This document shows positions 16,163-24,941 of a stretch of DNA of 64,000 nucleotides, piece by piece. The DNA comes from Krasilnikoviella flava (GTDB lineage Bacteria; Actinomycetota; Actinomycetes; Actinomycetales; Cellulomonadaceae). Below the pieces are notes generated by a model, which saw only the letters and a program-made list of their open reading frames with translations, did not search any database and had not been told where the DNA came from. A program made the translations under genes and the position numbers. How positions within the stretch are numbered: the stretch's first letter is position 1; each line of letters opens with the position of its first letter. The stretch is from positions 1 through 64,000 of the forward strand of contig NZ_FUZQ01000007.1 in the NCBI RefSeq assembly GCF_900167525.1, given 5' to 3'.

Positions 16163-16663
16163 ATGTCCAGGGCCAAGGGTGGCGCCAAGAAGAAGCAGGG
16201 CGATCCGCGCGCGATCGTGGCGAACAACAAGAAGGCCCGCCACGACTACGTGATCGAGGACGTCGTCGAGGCCGGGATCGTCCTGTCCGGCACGGAGGTC
16301 AAGGCGCTCCGGATGGGGCGCGCGTCGCTGCTCGACGGGTACGCCGTGATCGACCACGGGGAGGCCTGGCTCGAGAACGTGCACATCCCCGAGTACTTCC
16401 AGGGCACCTGGAACAACCACTCGCCGCGGCGCAAGCGCAAGCTGCTGCTGCACCGCGAGGAGATCGACCGGCTCGGCGTGAAGTCGCGCGAGAAGGGGCA
16501 CACCCTGATCCCGCTGAGCCTGTACTTCCTGGACGGCCGCGCCAAGGTCGAGATCGCCCTGGCGCGCGGCAAGAAGGAGTACGACAAGCGGCAGACCCTG
16601 CGCGAGCAGCAGGACATGCGCGAGGCGCAGCGCGCCATCCGGCACCAGGAGCTGCTGGGCTGA
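16163..16663 (+). CDS. smpB: SsrA-binding protein SmpB
   Basis: 166 residues. SmpB binds tmRNA and brings it to stalled ribosomes. The conserved OB-fold segments are present ([38 protein letters not shown]), as is the C-terminal tail ([18 protein letters not shown]) that enters the mRNA channel. A GGGAGGAGGAG ribosome site precedes the ATG. The partner RNA gene ssrA follows 130 bases later. Confidence 0.97.
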   Translation: MSRAKGGAKKKQGDPRAIVANNKKARHDYVIEDVVEAGIVLSGTEVKALRMGRASLLDGYAVIDHGEAWLENVHIPEYFQGTWNNHSPRRKRKLLLHREEIDRLGVKSREKGHTLIPLSLYFLDGRAKVEIALARGKKEYDKRQTLREQQDMREAQRAIRHQELLG

Positions 16664-16793
16664 ACGGGCAGCGGCCGCGGACCCGTGCGGAAATAACGAC
16701 GCGCCCGGGGCGGTTGATCCTCTAGACTGAAGGACGTCGGCGCGGGGTCACCCTCGCCGGCAGGGTCGGCAGACCCGGTTTGAAAAATGCATA

Positions 16794-17158
16794 GGGGCTG
16801 ATCGGTTTCGACGGTGGTCGTGCTTCGAGGAGAAGCGGGCCGAGGATGCAGGCTCATCTCGTGAACGCTTGCCTGCAAACCTATAGGTGCCGATAACAAG
16901 CGCACCGACTTCGCCCTCGCCGCCTGAGCGAGTCTCGAAGTCCGTGAGCCCGGGATTGCTCTCGACCCGGTAGCTCACGTCATCTAGAGAGCCACTGCTC
17001 GCCGCCCTCGTCACCGGGGCGGCGGGGACACCTAGGTGACTGGGCCCGTCCGCACCTTGTCTGCGTGAGTGCGGGGGCCGAGAAAAGCACAGCAGACTGC
17101 GCCCGGAGAAGTCCTCGAAAGGCGCCACCGGACCCGGGTTCGATTCCCGGCAGCTCCA
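16794..17158 (+). ncRNA. ssrA: Transfer-messenger RNA (tmRNA)
   Basis: The 5' end GGGGCTGATCGGTTTCGACG and the 3' TΨC arm/acceptor (GGTTCGATTCCCGGCAGCTCC) form the tRNA-like domain; GGGGCTG pairs with CAGCTCC. The tag frame starts at GCC (16889) and encodes ADNKRTDFALAA before a TGA at 16925-16927; ALAA is the degradation tag. CCA is not encoded. A TAGACT hexamer at 16723-16728 is a possible promoter -10. The gene is intact; no integrated element follows it although this 3' end is a common integration site. Confidence 0.96.
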
Positions 17159-17161
17159 CCC

Positions 17162-17207
17162 CACGACAAGGCCCCGCCGGCCACGAGCCGGCGGGGCCTT
17201 TGTCGTG
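17162..17207 (+). terminator. tmRNA terminator hairpin
   Basis: A long stem (AAGGCCCCGCCGGC / GCCGGCGGGGCCTT) extended outward by CACGAC/GTCGTG, beginning 3 bases after the tmRNA end. Confidence 0.88.
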
Positions 17208-17348
17208 CCCGCCCGGGGGCCCGGCGGGTGGCGAAGGCCACGTCGGTCGGATGCCCGGAGCATGCACCCGTCGAGCGTACTGTTGAAAAGTGAACGATTC
17301 GCCGCCGGGCGGACCGTCCTGACATCCGCCGAGGAGAGAGGCACCGCT

Positions 17349-18395
17349 GTGCGCGCCGTCGTGTTCGAGAACTTCCAGACCTTCCCGGAGCTGAAGGAGG
17401 TCGACCGACCGACGCCGGGGCCGGGCGAGGTCCTCCTCAAGGTCGCCGGCTCGGGTGCGTGCCACTCCGACGTGAGCATCTACCGCGAGTTCACCGCCGG
17501 TGCGCCCGGGGCCCAGAACCCCCCGTTCGTGCTCGGGCACGAGGTGTCGGGCTGGGTCGAGGAGCTCGGCCAGGGGGTCGACGGCGTGCAGGTGGGCGAC
17601 GCCTACCTCGTGTACGGCCCGATCGGCTGCGGCCGCTGCGCGGCCTGCTCCCGTGGCCAGGACACCTACTGCGAGAACGTGGCGAGCATGCCCTACCTCG
17701 CGACCGGCATCGGTCGTGACGGCGGTATGGCCGAGTACGTGCGCGTGCCGGTGCGCAACCTCGTCCCGCTCGGCGACGCCGACCCGGTGGCTGCCGCGCC
17801 CCTGAGCGACGCGGGTCTCACCCCGTACCACGCGATCAAGCTGGCGCTGCCGAACCTGGCGGGCGGCGGCAAGTTCGCCCTCGTGATCGGGCTCGGCGGG
17901 CTCGGCCAGGTCGCGGTGCAGATCCTCACCGCGCTCACCGGCGCCACCGTGATCGCCACCGACACCAAGCCCGAGGCGATGGAGCGGGCGGCCGCGAACG
18001 GTGCCGTGACGGTGCCGGGCGGTGAGGGGCAGGTCGAGGCGATCCGCGCGATCACCGGCGGCAGGGGCGTCGACGCCGCGTTCGACTTCGTGGGGGCCAC
18101 CCCGACGATCCGCACGGCGCAGGCGTCGATGGCCCGCCAGGGCCGGCTCACCGTCGTCGGGATCGCGGGCGGGACCGCCGAGTGGTCGTTCTTCGCCAAC
18201 CCCTACGAGGCCACGATCACGAACACCTACTGGGGCACGATCGAGGACCTCCACGAGGTCGTGGCGATGTACCGCGCGGGGCAGATCACGCCGCAGGTGC
18301 AGCGCTACTCGCTCGACCAGGCGCTGGACGCCTACCGCGACCTGGAGGCCGGGAAGGTGGCCGGGCGCGCCGTCGTCGTGCCGCACACCGCCTGA
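17349..18395 (+). CDS. Zinc-dependent NAD(P) alcohol dehydrogenase
   Basis: 348 residues, MDR family. Catalytic zinc residues sit in GACHSDV and GHEVSGWVEELG. The structural zinc loop is GCGRCAACSRGQDTYC, and the NAD(P) site is GLGGLG. A Cys in GACHSD and a His-Glu pair make it a likely oxidoreductase of primary or secondary alcohols or aldehydes; the substrate is not predictable. The GTG at 17349 has a GAGGAGAGAGG site upstream. It is a single gene after the tmRNA terminator, and GH20 starts 34 bases after its stop under its own promoter-like hexamer. Confidence 0.9.
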   Translation: MRAVVFENFQTFPELKEVDRPTPGPGEVLLKVAGSGACHSDVSIYREFTAGAPGAQNPPFVLGHEVSGWVEELGQGVDGVQVGDAYLVYGPIGCGRCAACSRGQDTYCENVASMPYLATGIGRDGGMAEYVRVPVRNLVPLGDADPVAAAPLSDAGLTPYHAIKLALPNLAGGGKFALVIGLGGLGQVAVQILTALTGATVIATDTKPEAMERAAANGAVTVPGGEGQVEAIRAITGGRGVDAAFDFVGATPTIRTAQASMARQGRLTVVGIAGGTAEWSFFANPYEATITNTYWGTIEDLHEVVAMYRAGQITPQVQRYSLDQALDAYRDLEAGKVAGRAVVVPHTA

Positions 18396-18429
18396 CGGTC
18401 CCGCGCGACCGTTCACTAGGGTGGCGCCC

Positions 18430-20130
18430 ATGCCGCACGCCACCGACGTCGTCCCCGCCCCCGCCTCTCTGCACGAGGGCGGGGGCGAGGTCGTCCTGCC
18501 CGACGGCGCCCGGGTCGCCGCCGACCCGGGCATGCGCCCCGCAGCGCGGTGGTGGCGGCGGGCGAGCGAGGACGCCTTCGGCGTCGACCTGGTGCCCGCA
18601 GAGCCGGGCGGCGCGGCGGACGTGACGTTCGTCCGTGACCCGGCAGTCCCCGTCGGCGGCTACCGGCTGACCGTCGCCGACCGGGGCGGGCACGCGCTCG
18701 TGCACGTCGCCGCGACGGACGGCGCGGGCGCCCTCGCGGGCGCGCAGACGCTGCGCCAGCTCGCGGGCCCGCAGGCGTTCCGACGCGCGGGCAGCGCGCC
18801 GCTCGCGCTGCCGGTCGTGACCGTCGAGGACGGACCGCGGTTCGGCTGGCGCGGTGTGCTGCTCGACGTCGCCCGGCACTTCCTGCCGAAGGCGGACGTG
18901 CTGCGCTTCGTGGACCTCGCGGCGGCCCACCACCTCAACGTGCTGCAGCTCCACCTCACCGACGACCAGGGGTGGCGGATCGAGGTCCAGCGGTACCCGC
19001 GGCTCACGCAAGCCGGGTCGTGGCGACGCGAGTCGGGTGTCGGCACCTGGCGCGCGGAGCGCTACGACGGGCGGCCGCACGGCGGGTACTACACGCGGGA
19101 CGACCTGCGAGAGATCGTGGCCTACGCGCGCGAGCGCGGCGTGACCGTCGTGCCCGAGATCGGGTCGCCGGGGCACGTGCAGGCGCTCCTCACTGCGTAC
19201 CCGGAGCTGGCCGCGCGGCCCGGGGCGCACGAGGTGCGCACCACCTGGGGCATCAGCGAGGACGTGATCGACCCGTCGCCCGCGGCCGTCGACTTCTTCG
19301 CCGGCGTCCTGGACGAGGTGTGCGACGTGTTCGACTCGCCGTTCGTCGCCCTCGGCGGCGACGAGGTGCCCACGACCGCCTGGCGCGAGCGGCCGGACAT
19401 CGTCGCGCGTGCCGCCGCGCTCGGCCTCGTCGGTCCGGACGGCGAGGGGGACGTCACCCGGCTGCACGGCTGGTTCCTCTCCCGACTCGCGGACCACCTG
19501 CGCTCGAAGGGCCGCCGCGCCGTCGTCTGGGACGAGGCGTTCGGCCCCGACCTGCCGCGCGACGTCGTCGTGACCTGCTGGCGCGGGCACACCGTCGCCG
19601 CGGACGCGCTCGCGGCCGGGCACGACGTCGTGATGGCGCCCGAGCAGGAGGTGTACCTCGACCATCGTGCTGCCGAGGGCGACGACGAGCCGGTGCCCGT
19701 CGGGTTCGCGCGCACCGTGGACGACGTCCGCGCGTTCGAGCCGCTGCCCGCGGGGCTCCTGGCCGTGCGTCCCGAGCTGGCGGCCGACCTGCCCGGCACG
19801 CTGCTGGGGGCCCAGGCACAGGTGTGGAGCGAGCACCTCGACTCCGTGCGACGCCTCGACTACGCGGCGTTCCCCCGCCTCGTCGCGTTCGCGGAGGCGG
19901 TCTGGAACCCGGCGGCGTCGGGGTTCGACCGGCGCCTGCGCGAGGCGCACCTGGCGCGGCTCGACGCCGCGGGCGTCGAGTACCGCCCGCTCGACGGGCC
20001 GCGGCCCTGGCAGCGCCGTCCTGGCGTGGCGGGCTACCCGCGCGACCTCGCCGCCGAGCGCGCGACCGCCGGCTGGGCCGGGATGGGCGGCTGGGTCGAG
20101 GGGCGCGACGGCGCGGAGCCGGGCGAGTAG
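18430..20130 (+). CDS. GH20 beta-N-acetylhexosaminidase, probably cytoplasmic
   Basis: 566 residues. A GH20b-like N-terminal domain (about 1-130) precedes the TIM barrel, which opens with FGWRGVLLDVARHF and continues with LHLTDDQGWRIEV. The catalytic Asp-Glu pair is D311-E312 in ALGGDEVP; the usual HxGGDE histidine is not present at that position. A tryptophan-rich end (QVWSEHLD) completes the active site. The family removes terminal GlcNAc or GalNAc from chitobiose and glycans. No signal peptide is seen, so it probably acts on imported oligosaccharides, in line with the ABC transporter and nagB downstream. TAGGGT lies 7 nt before the ATG. Confidence 0.9.
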   Translation: MPHATDVVPAPASLHEGGGEVVLPDGARVAADPGMRPAARWWRRASEDAFGVDLVPAEPGGAADVTFVRDPAVPVGGYRLTVADRGGHALVHVAATDGAGALAGAQTLRQLAGPQAFRRAGSAPLALPVVTVEDGPRFGWRGVLLDVARHFLPKADVLRFVDLAAAHHLNVLQLHLTDDQGWRIEVQRYPRLTQAGSWRRESGVGTWRAERYDGRPHGGYYTRDDLREIVAYARERGVTVVPEIGSPGHVQALLTAYPELAARPGAHEVRTTWGISEDVIDPSPAAVDFFAGVLDEVCDVFDSPFVALGGDEVPTTAWRERPDIVARAAALGLVGPDGEGDVTRLHGWFLSRLADHLRSKGRRAVVWDEAFGPDLPRDVVVTCWRGHTVAADALAAGHDVVMAPEQEVYLDHRAAEGDDEPVPVGFARTVDDVRAFEPLPAGLLAVRPELAADLPGTLLGAQAQVWSEHLDSVRRLDYAAFPRLVAFAEAVWNPAASGFDRRLREAHLARLDAAGVEYRPLDGPRPWQRRPGVAGYPRDLAAERATAGWAGMGGWVEGRDGAEPGE

Positions 20131-20146
20131 CGGCCCGGGCGCGGCG

Positions 20147-21169
20147 TCAGCGCCCCGCGGGTACCGGCTCGGAGGAGTCCTCGGGCTCGGACGGCAGCGG
20201 GGCCGGCGACGGTGCGCCCGGCCCGTCCGGGCCCGGGTCGTCCGAGCCGTCGGGGGAGCCGCCGGCCGACCCGCCCGTCGCGTCGGCGGACGGCCGCGTG
20301 CGACGGCGCAGCCAGCGGTAGCCGAGGTACCCGAACCCGGCGAGTGCGAGCCAGGGGAGCAGCACGCCGACGACGAGGACGACCGTCTGCACCGTCGTGA
20401 CCAGGGCGCCCCAGCCCGACGCGAGCCCGCCGAGGAAGCCGCCGCGCGACTGGGCGGCGGCTACCGGCTCGGGGACGATCGAGACGTCGAGCGTGGACAT
20501 CGCCACCTGGTCGGACAGGCGCTGGCGCTGGGCGGTCAGCGCGTCGAGGTCGGCCTGGCGGTCGGACAGCTCCTGCTCCACCTGGAGCAGGTCCTCCGTG
20601 CTCCCGGCCGTCGTCATGAGCTCGCGGAGCCGGTCGGTGGAGGTGGTCAGTGCCGCGATCCGGGCGTCGAGGTCCTGGCCCTCGCCCGTCACGTCCGTGC
20701 TCTGCACGTCGACGTCCTCGACGGTGCCGAGCGTGTCCAGCGCCTCCACGGCGCCGGTCATCCGGTCGGAGGGCAGCCGCACGGTCATCGAGGCCGACCC
20801 GGGCGTGTCGTCCGTGGCGGCGGTCTCGGAGCGCCGTTCGACGCGGCCGCCGGCCTCCTCCACGAGCCGTGCGAGCCGGGTCGCGGCCGCCGCCGGGTCG
20901 TCGGCGACGACCGTCGCGCTGCCGGTGGTGACGACCTCGCGCGCCGCGGCGGCACCGGGCTCTTCGGCACCCTCCGCGAGCGCCGCGTCGGCCTGCTCCG
21001 CGCCGACGTCCGCGGCCGCGCCCGCGCTGTCCGTCCCCACCGCCGACGACTCGGCGCCCGCGCCGTCGCCGCCCGACGAACAGGCCGTCACGACCAACAG
21101 GAGGGCCGTGACCAGAGCCGCGACGACGGGTGCGCGGCGGGTCGGTTCCCGGCGCTGGGTGGCAGGCAT
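20147..21169 (-). CDS. DUF4349 lipoprotein
   Basis: 340 residues. A lipobox (LLLVVTACSS) predicts lipid anchoring. An Ala/Gly/Glu-rich spacer leads to the DUF4349 domain, about residues 75-240, with strands such as MTVRLPSDRMTGAVEALD and a coiled coil (DLLQVEQELSDRQADLDALT). A C-terminal membrane helix follows (VVLVVGVLLPWLALAGFGYL) and a Pro/Ser/Glu-rich cytosolic tail. The family has no established function. It is convergent with GH20 (16 bases apart). TACGCT lies 7 nt before the ATG, suggesting a leaderless message. Confidence 0.85.
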   Translation of the reverse strand: MPATQRREPTRRAPVVAALVTALLLVVTACSSGGDGAGAESSAVGTDSAGAAADVGAEQADAALAEGAEEPGAAAAREVVTTGSATVVADDPAAAATRLARLVEEAGGRVERRSETAATDDTPGSASMTVRLPSDRMTGAVEALDTLGTVEDVDVQSTDVTGEGQDLDARIAALTTSTDRLRELMTTAGSTEDLLQVEQELSDRQADLDALTAQRQRLSDQVAMSTLDVSIVPEPVAAAQSRGGFLGGLASGWGALVTTVQTVVLVVGVLLPWLALAGFGYLGYRWLRRRTRPSADATGGSAGGSPDGSDDPGPDGPGAPSPAPLPSEPEDSSEPVPAGR

Positions 21170-21311
21170 GGCTCAGAGCGTAGGGCGGGGTGGTGCCCTG
21201 CTCGGGCCCGTCCGCAGGATCGTGATCCGACCGTGCCGTGACCGTGACCTTGGCCGACGCCGGCCGACCGTCACGATCCGGTCACGCCTGACGTCCCGGG
21301 TCCGCGGCGGA

Positions 21312-21344
21312 TTGACAGAGAGCTAGTTAAGACGCTGTACTAAC
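21312..21344 (+). promoter_or_regulatory. Promoter and likely ROK operator of the amino-sugar operon
   Basis: A consensus -35 TTGACA (21312-21317) is 18 bases from a -10-like TGTACT (21336-21341), only 7 nt before the ATG, so the transcript should be leaderless. GTTA (21326-21329) and TAAC (21341-21344) form an imperfect dyad spanning the -10, a natural place for autorepression by the ROK protein. Confidence 0.62.
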
Positions 21345-21348
21345 AAAC

Positions 21349-22500
21349 ATGTCCACGCCGACGACGCGCACAGCACGACGAGGTCTGGGTGCCGGCCTGC
21401 GAGCCACCTCCAAGGTGCTCCCCGAGCACGCCCGGGCGCACAACCGTGCCCTGGTGCTCCAGCACCTGTTCCACGAGGGCCCGACGTCCCGGGCCGACCT
21501 GGCCCGCGCGACCTCGCTGACCCGCGTGACGATCTCCGACCTCGTGAACGTCCTCCTCGCCGAGGGCCTGGTCGAGGAGCTGGGCGTGCAACCCGGCCGC
21601 CGCGTTGGCAAGCCGGCCATCCTCGTGGGCATGCGCACCGACGCCTACCAGATCGTGGCCGTCGACCTGTCGGACGACGCCGTGATGCGGGGCGCCGTCA
21701 TGACGCTCACCGGCGAGGCCGTGGTGCGCCGCTCCCTGCCGGTGGCGGGACAGGTCGGCGACGAGCTCGTGGGCCTGCTCACGCGCTTCGCGCGCACCCT
21801 GATCTCCGCGGCCACGCGCCCTGTCATCGGTGTCGGTGTCGGCTCTCCCGGCGTCGTCGACGACTCCGGCCGCGTGATCGAGGCGCCGAACCGCCAGTGG
21901 ACCGACCTGCCGCTCGCCGCGATCCTCACCGACCGCCTCGCGCTGCCCGTGCACGTCGCCAACGACGCGAACTCCGCGGCGCTCGGCGAGTACACCTACG
22001 GCGGTGCCGCCGACTCGATGCTCGTGCTCACCGTCGGGCAGGGCGTGGGGGCTGGCGTCATGGTCGACGGGTCGCGCGTGCACGGTGCCGTCGACGCCGC
22101 GGGCGAGCTCGGGCACGTCACCGTGGTGGACGACGGCGAGCTCTGCGCGTGCGGCCGCCGCGGCTGCCTCGAGACCGTGCTCGCCGCCCCGGCGCTGCGC
22201 CGCGCCGTCGCGGGCCTGGACCCGGCCGCCGCGGACGAGGCCCTGGCGGGCGTCGGCCGCACCCTCGGCACGGCGCTCGCGCCCGTCGTGGGCGCCCTCA
22301 ACCTCGGCGAGGTGCTGCTCAGCGGCCCCGCCGACCTGCTCGACGGCGCGCTGCGCACCGCCGCCCTGCAGACCCTGACCGACCGCACGATGCCGGCCAC
22401 CGCCGTCGGCCTGCGGCTCCGGATGGCCACGCTCGACGAGGACGTCGTCCTCGCCGGGGCGGCCGTCCTGGTGCTGGCCGCCCAGCTCGGGGTCTCCTGA
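21349..22500 (+). CDS. ROK-family transcriptional repressor
   Basis: 383 residues. An N-terminal winged helix (VLQHLFHEGPTSRADLARAT ... RVTISDLVNVLLAEGLV) is followed by a ROK sugar-sensing domain with the zinc motif CACGRRGCLE. NagC/XylR-type ROK repressors release DNA when an (amino) sugar or its phosphate binds. It heads a run of sugar-transport genes on the same strand, so it probably controls them. The glucokinase-like ATP site is degenerate, as in regulators. Confidence 0.9.
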   Translation: MSTPTTRTARRGLGAGLRATSKVLPEHARAHNRALVLQHLFHEGPTSRADLARATSLTRVTISDLVNVLLAEGLVEELGVQPGRRVGKPAILVGMRTDAYQIVAVDLSDDAVMRGAVMTLTGEAVVRRSLPVAGQVGDELVGLLTRFARTLISAATRPVIGVGVGSPGVVDDSGRVIEAPNRQWTDLPLAAILTDRLALPVHVANDANSAALGEYTYGGAADSMLVLTVGQGVGAGVMVDGSRVHGAVDAAGELGHVTVVDDGELCACGRRGCLETVLAAPALRRAVAGLDPAAADEALAGVGRTLGTALAPVVGALNLGEVLLSGPADLLDGALRTAALQTLTDRTMPATAVGLRLRMATLDEDVVLAGAAVLVLAAQLGVS

Positions 22501-22572
22501 CCCCCTGAACGACGACCACCACCGCGGGCGCCGATCCTGGCGCCGCTCTGCTCAGACCGAGAGGAATCCCCA

Positions 22573-23904
22573 GTGAAGAGGACCCGTGTCGTCGCCACCG
22601 GCGTGGCGACGAGCCTGACCCTGGCGCTCGCGCTCGCCGCGTGCGCGCCCGCCGCCGACGAGGGGAGCGGCGAGACCGGCGCCTCCCCCGAGGCCGGCGA
22701 CATCACCCTGTGGCTCGCCGGTGCGGACACCAACGACGACCTGCGGAAGTACCTCGTCGACACGTTCGCCGAGGAGAACCCCGGCTCGACGCTGACGATC
22801 GAGGAGCAGGACTGGACCGACCTGGTCACGAAGCTCACGACCGCGCTGCCCGACGCCGCGAACACCCCCGACGTCGTCGAGATCGGCAACACGCAGGCCC
22901 CGACGTTCACCTACGCGGGCGCGTTCCGCGAGGTCTCGCCCGAGCTGTACGACGAGCTGGGCGGCGACAAGCTGCTGCAGTCGTTCGTCGAGGCCGGCTC
23001 GATCGACGAGACCAAGTACGCGCTGCCGTACTACTACGGCTCGCGCTACATGTTCTTCCGCAAGGACATCTGGTCGAAGGCCGGCCTCGAGGTCCCCACG
23101 ACGCTGGAGGAGTTCGGCGACTCGGTCAAGGAGCTCACCTCCAAGAAGCAGTCCGGCTTCGCGATGGGCGGCCAGGACTGGCGCAACGGCATCTCCTGGG
23201 TGTTCGCGAACGGCGGCGAGCTCGCCGTCAAGGACGGCGAGCAGTGGACCTCCACGCTGTCCGACCCGAACACGGTCAAGGGCCTCGAGCAGTGGCAGGA
23301 CGTGTTCGAGGGCGCCTCGAACCTCCCGCCGACGGCGAAGGACGAGGCGTACTGGGACTTCATCAACGACGGCACCGACGGCGCTGCACCCCAGGGCGCG
23401 ACGATCATGGCGCCGGGCTGGGCCCGCTGGTCGATCGGTGACATGACGAAGGGCGACGACGGCAAGGAGGTGCGGGACGGCATGGTCGACGACAAGAAGT
23501 TCGACATCTTCGCCCTGCCCGGCGTCGACGGCGGCGTCGCCCCCGTGTTCGCCGGTGGCTCGAACCTTGCCGTGTCGGCGAAGTCGCAGCACCCGGAGCT
23601 CGCGGAGAACCTGCTGCGGATCGTGTACTCGGACGAGTACCAGACCCAGCTCGCCGAGGCGGGCCTGGGGCCGGCCAACACCGACTTCAACAAGCTCATG
23701 GAGGTCGACAAGTTCGGCGAGGTCGCCGTCGAGACGGCCGAGGCGTCGAAGCTGACCCCGGCCGCGCCCGGCTGGGCCGCCGTGGAGGGCGCCTCCGTCT
23801 ACGAGGAGCTCTTCCAGAAGATCGCCGAGGGCGGTGACGTGACGGCTCTCGCCAAGCAGTACGACGAGAAGCTCACGCCGATGCTCAACGGCCAGGCGGG
23901 CTGA
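22573..23904 (+). CDS. Sugar ABC transporter binding lipoprotein 1
   Basis: 443 residues, family 1 solute-binding protein. The signal peptide ends in the lipobox LALAACAP. The mature part shows ITLWLAGADTNDD, the ligand-side GSRYMFFRKDIW and a long conserved middle (FAMGGQDWRNG). It should deliver a sugar, probably GlcNAc or chito-oligosaccharides judging by nagB and GH20, to the two permeases that follow. A small GGCGCC-gatcct-GGCGCC hairpin (22527-22544) lies between the repressor and this gene. GTG start with AGAGGAA upstream. Confidence 0.9.
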   Translation: MKRTRVVATGVATSLTLALALAACAPAADEGSGETGASPEAGDITLWLAGADTNDDLRKYLVDTFAEENPGSTLTIEEQDWTDLVTKLTTALPDAANTPDVVEIGNTQAPTFTYAGAFREVSPELYDELGGDKLLQSFVEAGSIDETKYALPYYYGSRYMFFRKDIWSKAGLEVPTTLEEFGDSVKELTSKKQSGFAMGGQDWRNGISWVFANGGELAVKDGEQWTSTLSDPNTVKGLEQWQDVFEGASNLPPTAKDEAYWDFINDGTDGAAPQGATIMAPGWARWSIGDMTKGDDGKEVRDGMVDDKKFDIFALPGVDGGVAPVFAGGSNLAVSAKSQHPELAENLLRIVYSDEYQTQLAEAGLGPANTDFNKLMEVDKFGEVAVETAEASKLTPAAPGWAAVEGASVYEELFQKIAEGGDVTALAKQYDEKLTPMLNGQAG

Positions 23905-23925
23905 CCCCCTCACGCCCCACCCCCT

Positions 23926-23983
23926 GACGGGCGGAGCGGTGCCCCTCGCTGGTCCCCCCACCAGCGCCACCGCTCCGCCCGTC
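23926..23983. other. Long intergenic hairpin between binding protein and permease genes
   Basis: A perfect 16-bp stem (23926-23941 with 23968-23983) encloses a second perfect 7-bp stem (23947-23953 with 23960-23966). It could stabilise the upstream message or attenuate transcription into the permease genes, a common way to make more binding protein than permease. Confidence 0.8.
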
Positions 23984-24011
23984 ACCCACGACCCCCGGGA
24001 AGGAGGACCGC

Positions 24012-24941
24012 ATGACCGCCGCGACGCCCGCGCCCGCCATCGCGATCCGCCGTCGGCGCACGCCGGCCACCCCCTACCTCCTGCTGATCCCCGCCGTGCT
24101 GGTCCTGCTGGTCGGCCTCGGGTACCCCGTGTACTGGCAGGTCGTGACCTCGCTGCAGGAATACGGGATGATGCAGCAGTTCGGCGCGCCCCCGACCTTC
24201 GCCGGCCTGGACAACTACGCGCGCATCTTCTCCGACGAGCGGCTGTGGACGGTCGTCGGGCGCTCCGTGCTCTTCTGCCTCGTGAACGCGTTCCTCACCG
24301 TGGCGATCGGTCTCGGCCTCGCGCTCCTCATGAAGGCGGTGCACGCCGCCGTCCGCGTCACCATGCAGGTCGTGCTGCTCCTGGCCTGGGCGACGCCGCT
24401 CGTGGCCGCGGTGACCGTCTTCCGGTGGCTCTTCGACTACCGTGCGGGCGTCGTGAACTGGCTGCTCGTGCAGATGGGGTTCGAGCAGTACCAGGGCTAC
24501 GCCTGGCTCGCCCAGCCGCTGACGTTCTTCCTGGTCGCGACCGTGGTCATCGTGTGGATGTCCGTGCCGTTCGTGGCCATGTCCCTGTACGCCGGTCTCA
24601 CGCAGGTCTCCGAGGAGGTCCTCGAGGCCGCCCGGCTCGACGGGGCCCGCCCCGCGCAGATCCTGCGCCACATCCTGCTGCCGCTGGTGCGCCCGGTGCT
24701 CGCCATCGTGCTGCTGCTGCAGATCATCTGGGACCTGCGCGTGTTCGCGCAGATCCGCCTGCTGCAGGACGCCGGGGCCCCGATCTCGGAGACGAACCTG
24801 CTGGGCAACTTCATCTACGAGCTCGGCATCGGCAGCCAGGACTTCTCCGGCGCCGCCGCCGTCTCCATCTTCGTCCTGCTGCTCACGGTGCTGCTCGCCG
24901 CGCCGTACGTGCGCAGCCTCATGAAGGAGGACGCCGCATGA
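24012..24941 (+). CDS. Sugar ABC transporter permease 1 (MalF type)
   Basis: 309 residues with six predicted helices. The EAA loop that docks the ATPase is LEAARLDGARPAQILRHILL, followed by PLV. An N-terminal basic segment precedes the first helix (YLLLIPAVLVLLVGLGYPVY). GGAAGGAGG ribosome site. The stop overlaps the next start (ATGA). No ATPase gene is in the cluster, so a shared MsiK-type ATPase encoded elsewhere is likely. Confidence 0.92.
   Translation: MTAATPAPAIAIRRRRTPATPYLLLIPAVLVLLVGLGYPVYWQVVTSLQEYGMMQQFGAPPTFAGLDNYARIFSDERLWTVVGRSVLFCLVNAFLTVAIGLGLALLMKAVHAAVRVTMQVVLLLAWATPLVAAVTVFRWLFDYRAGVVNWLLVQMGFEQYQGYAWLAQPLTFFLVATVVIVWMSVPFVAMSLYAGLTQVSEEVLEAARLDGARPAQILRHILLPLVRPVLAIVLLLQIIWDLRVFAQIRLLQDAGAPISETNLLGNFIYELGIGSQDFSGAAAVSIFVLLLTVLLAAPYVRSLMKEDAA

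Noticed and set aside
16794-17207. tmRNA 3' end as an integration site
   Set aside because: A common attB, but it is followed directly by its terminator and host genes; no integrase or repeated 3' end is seen.
16748-17479. Open frames on both strands across the tmRNA gene
   Set aside because: The region is a structured RNA gene; the frames share no protein features.
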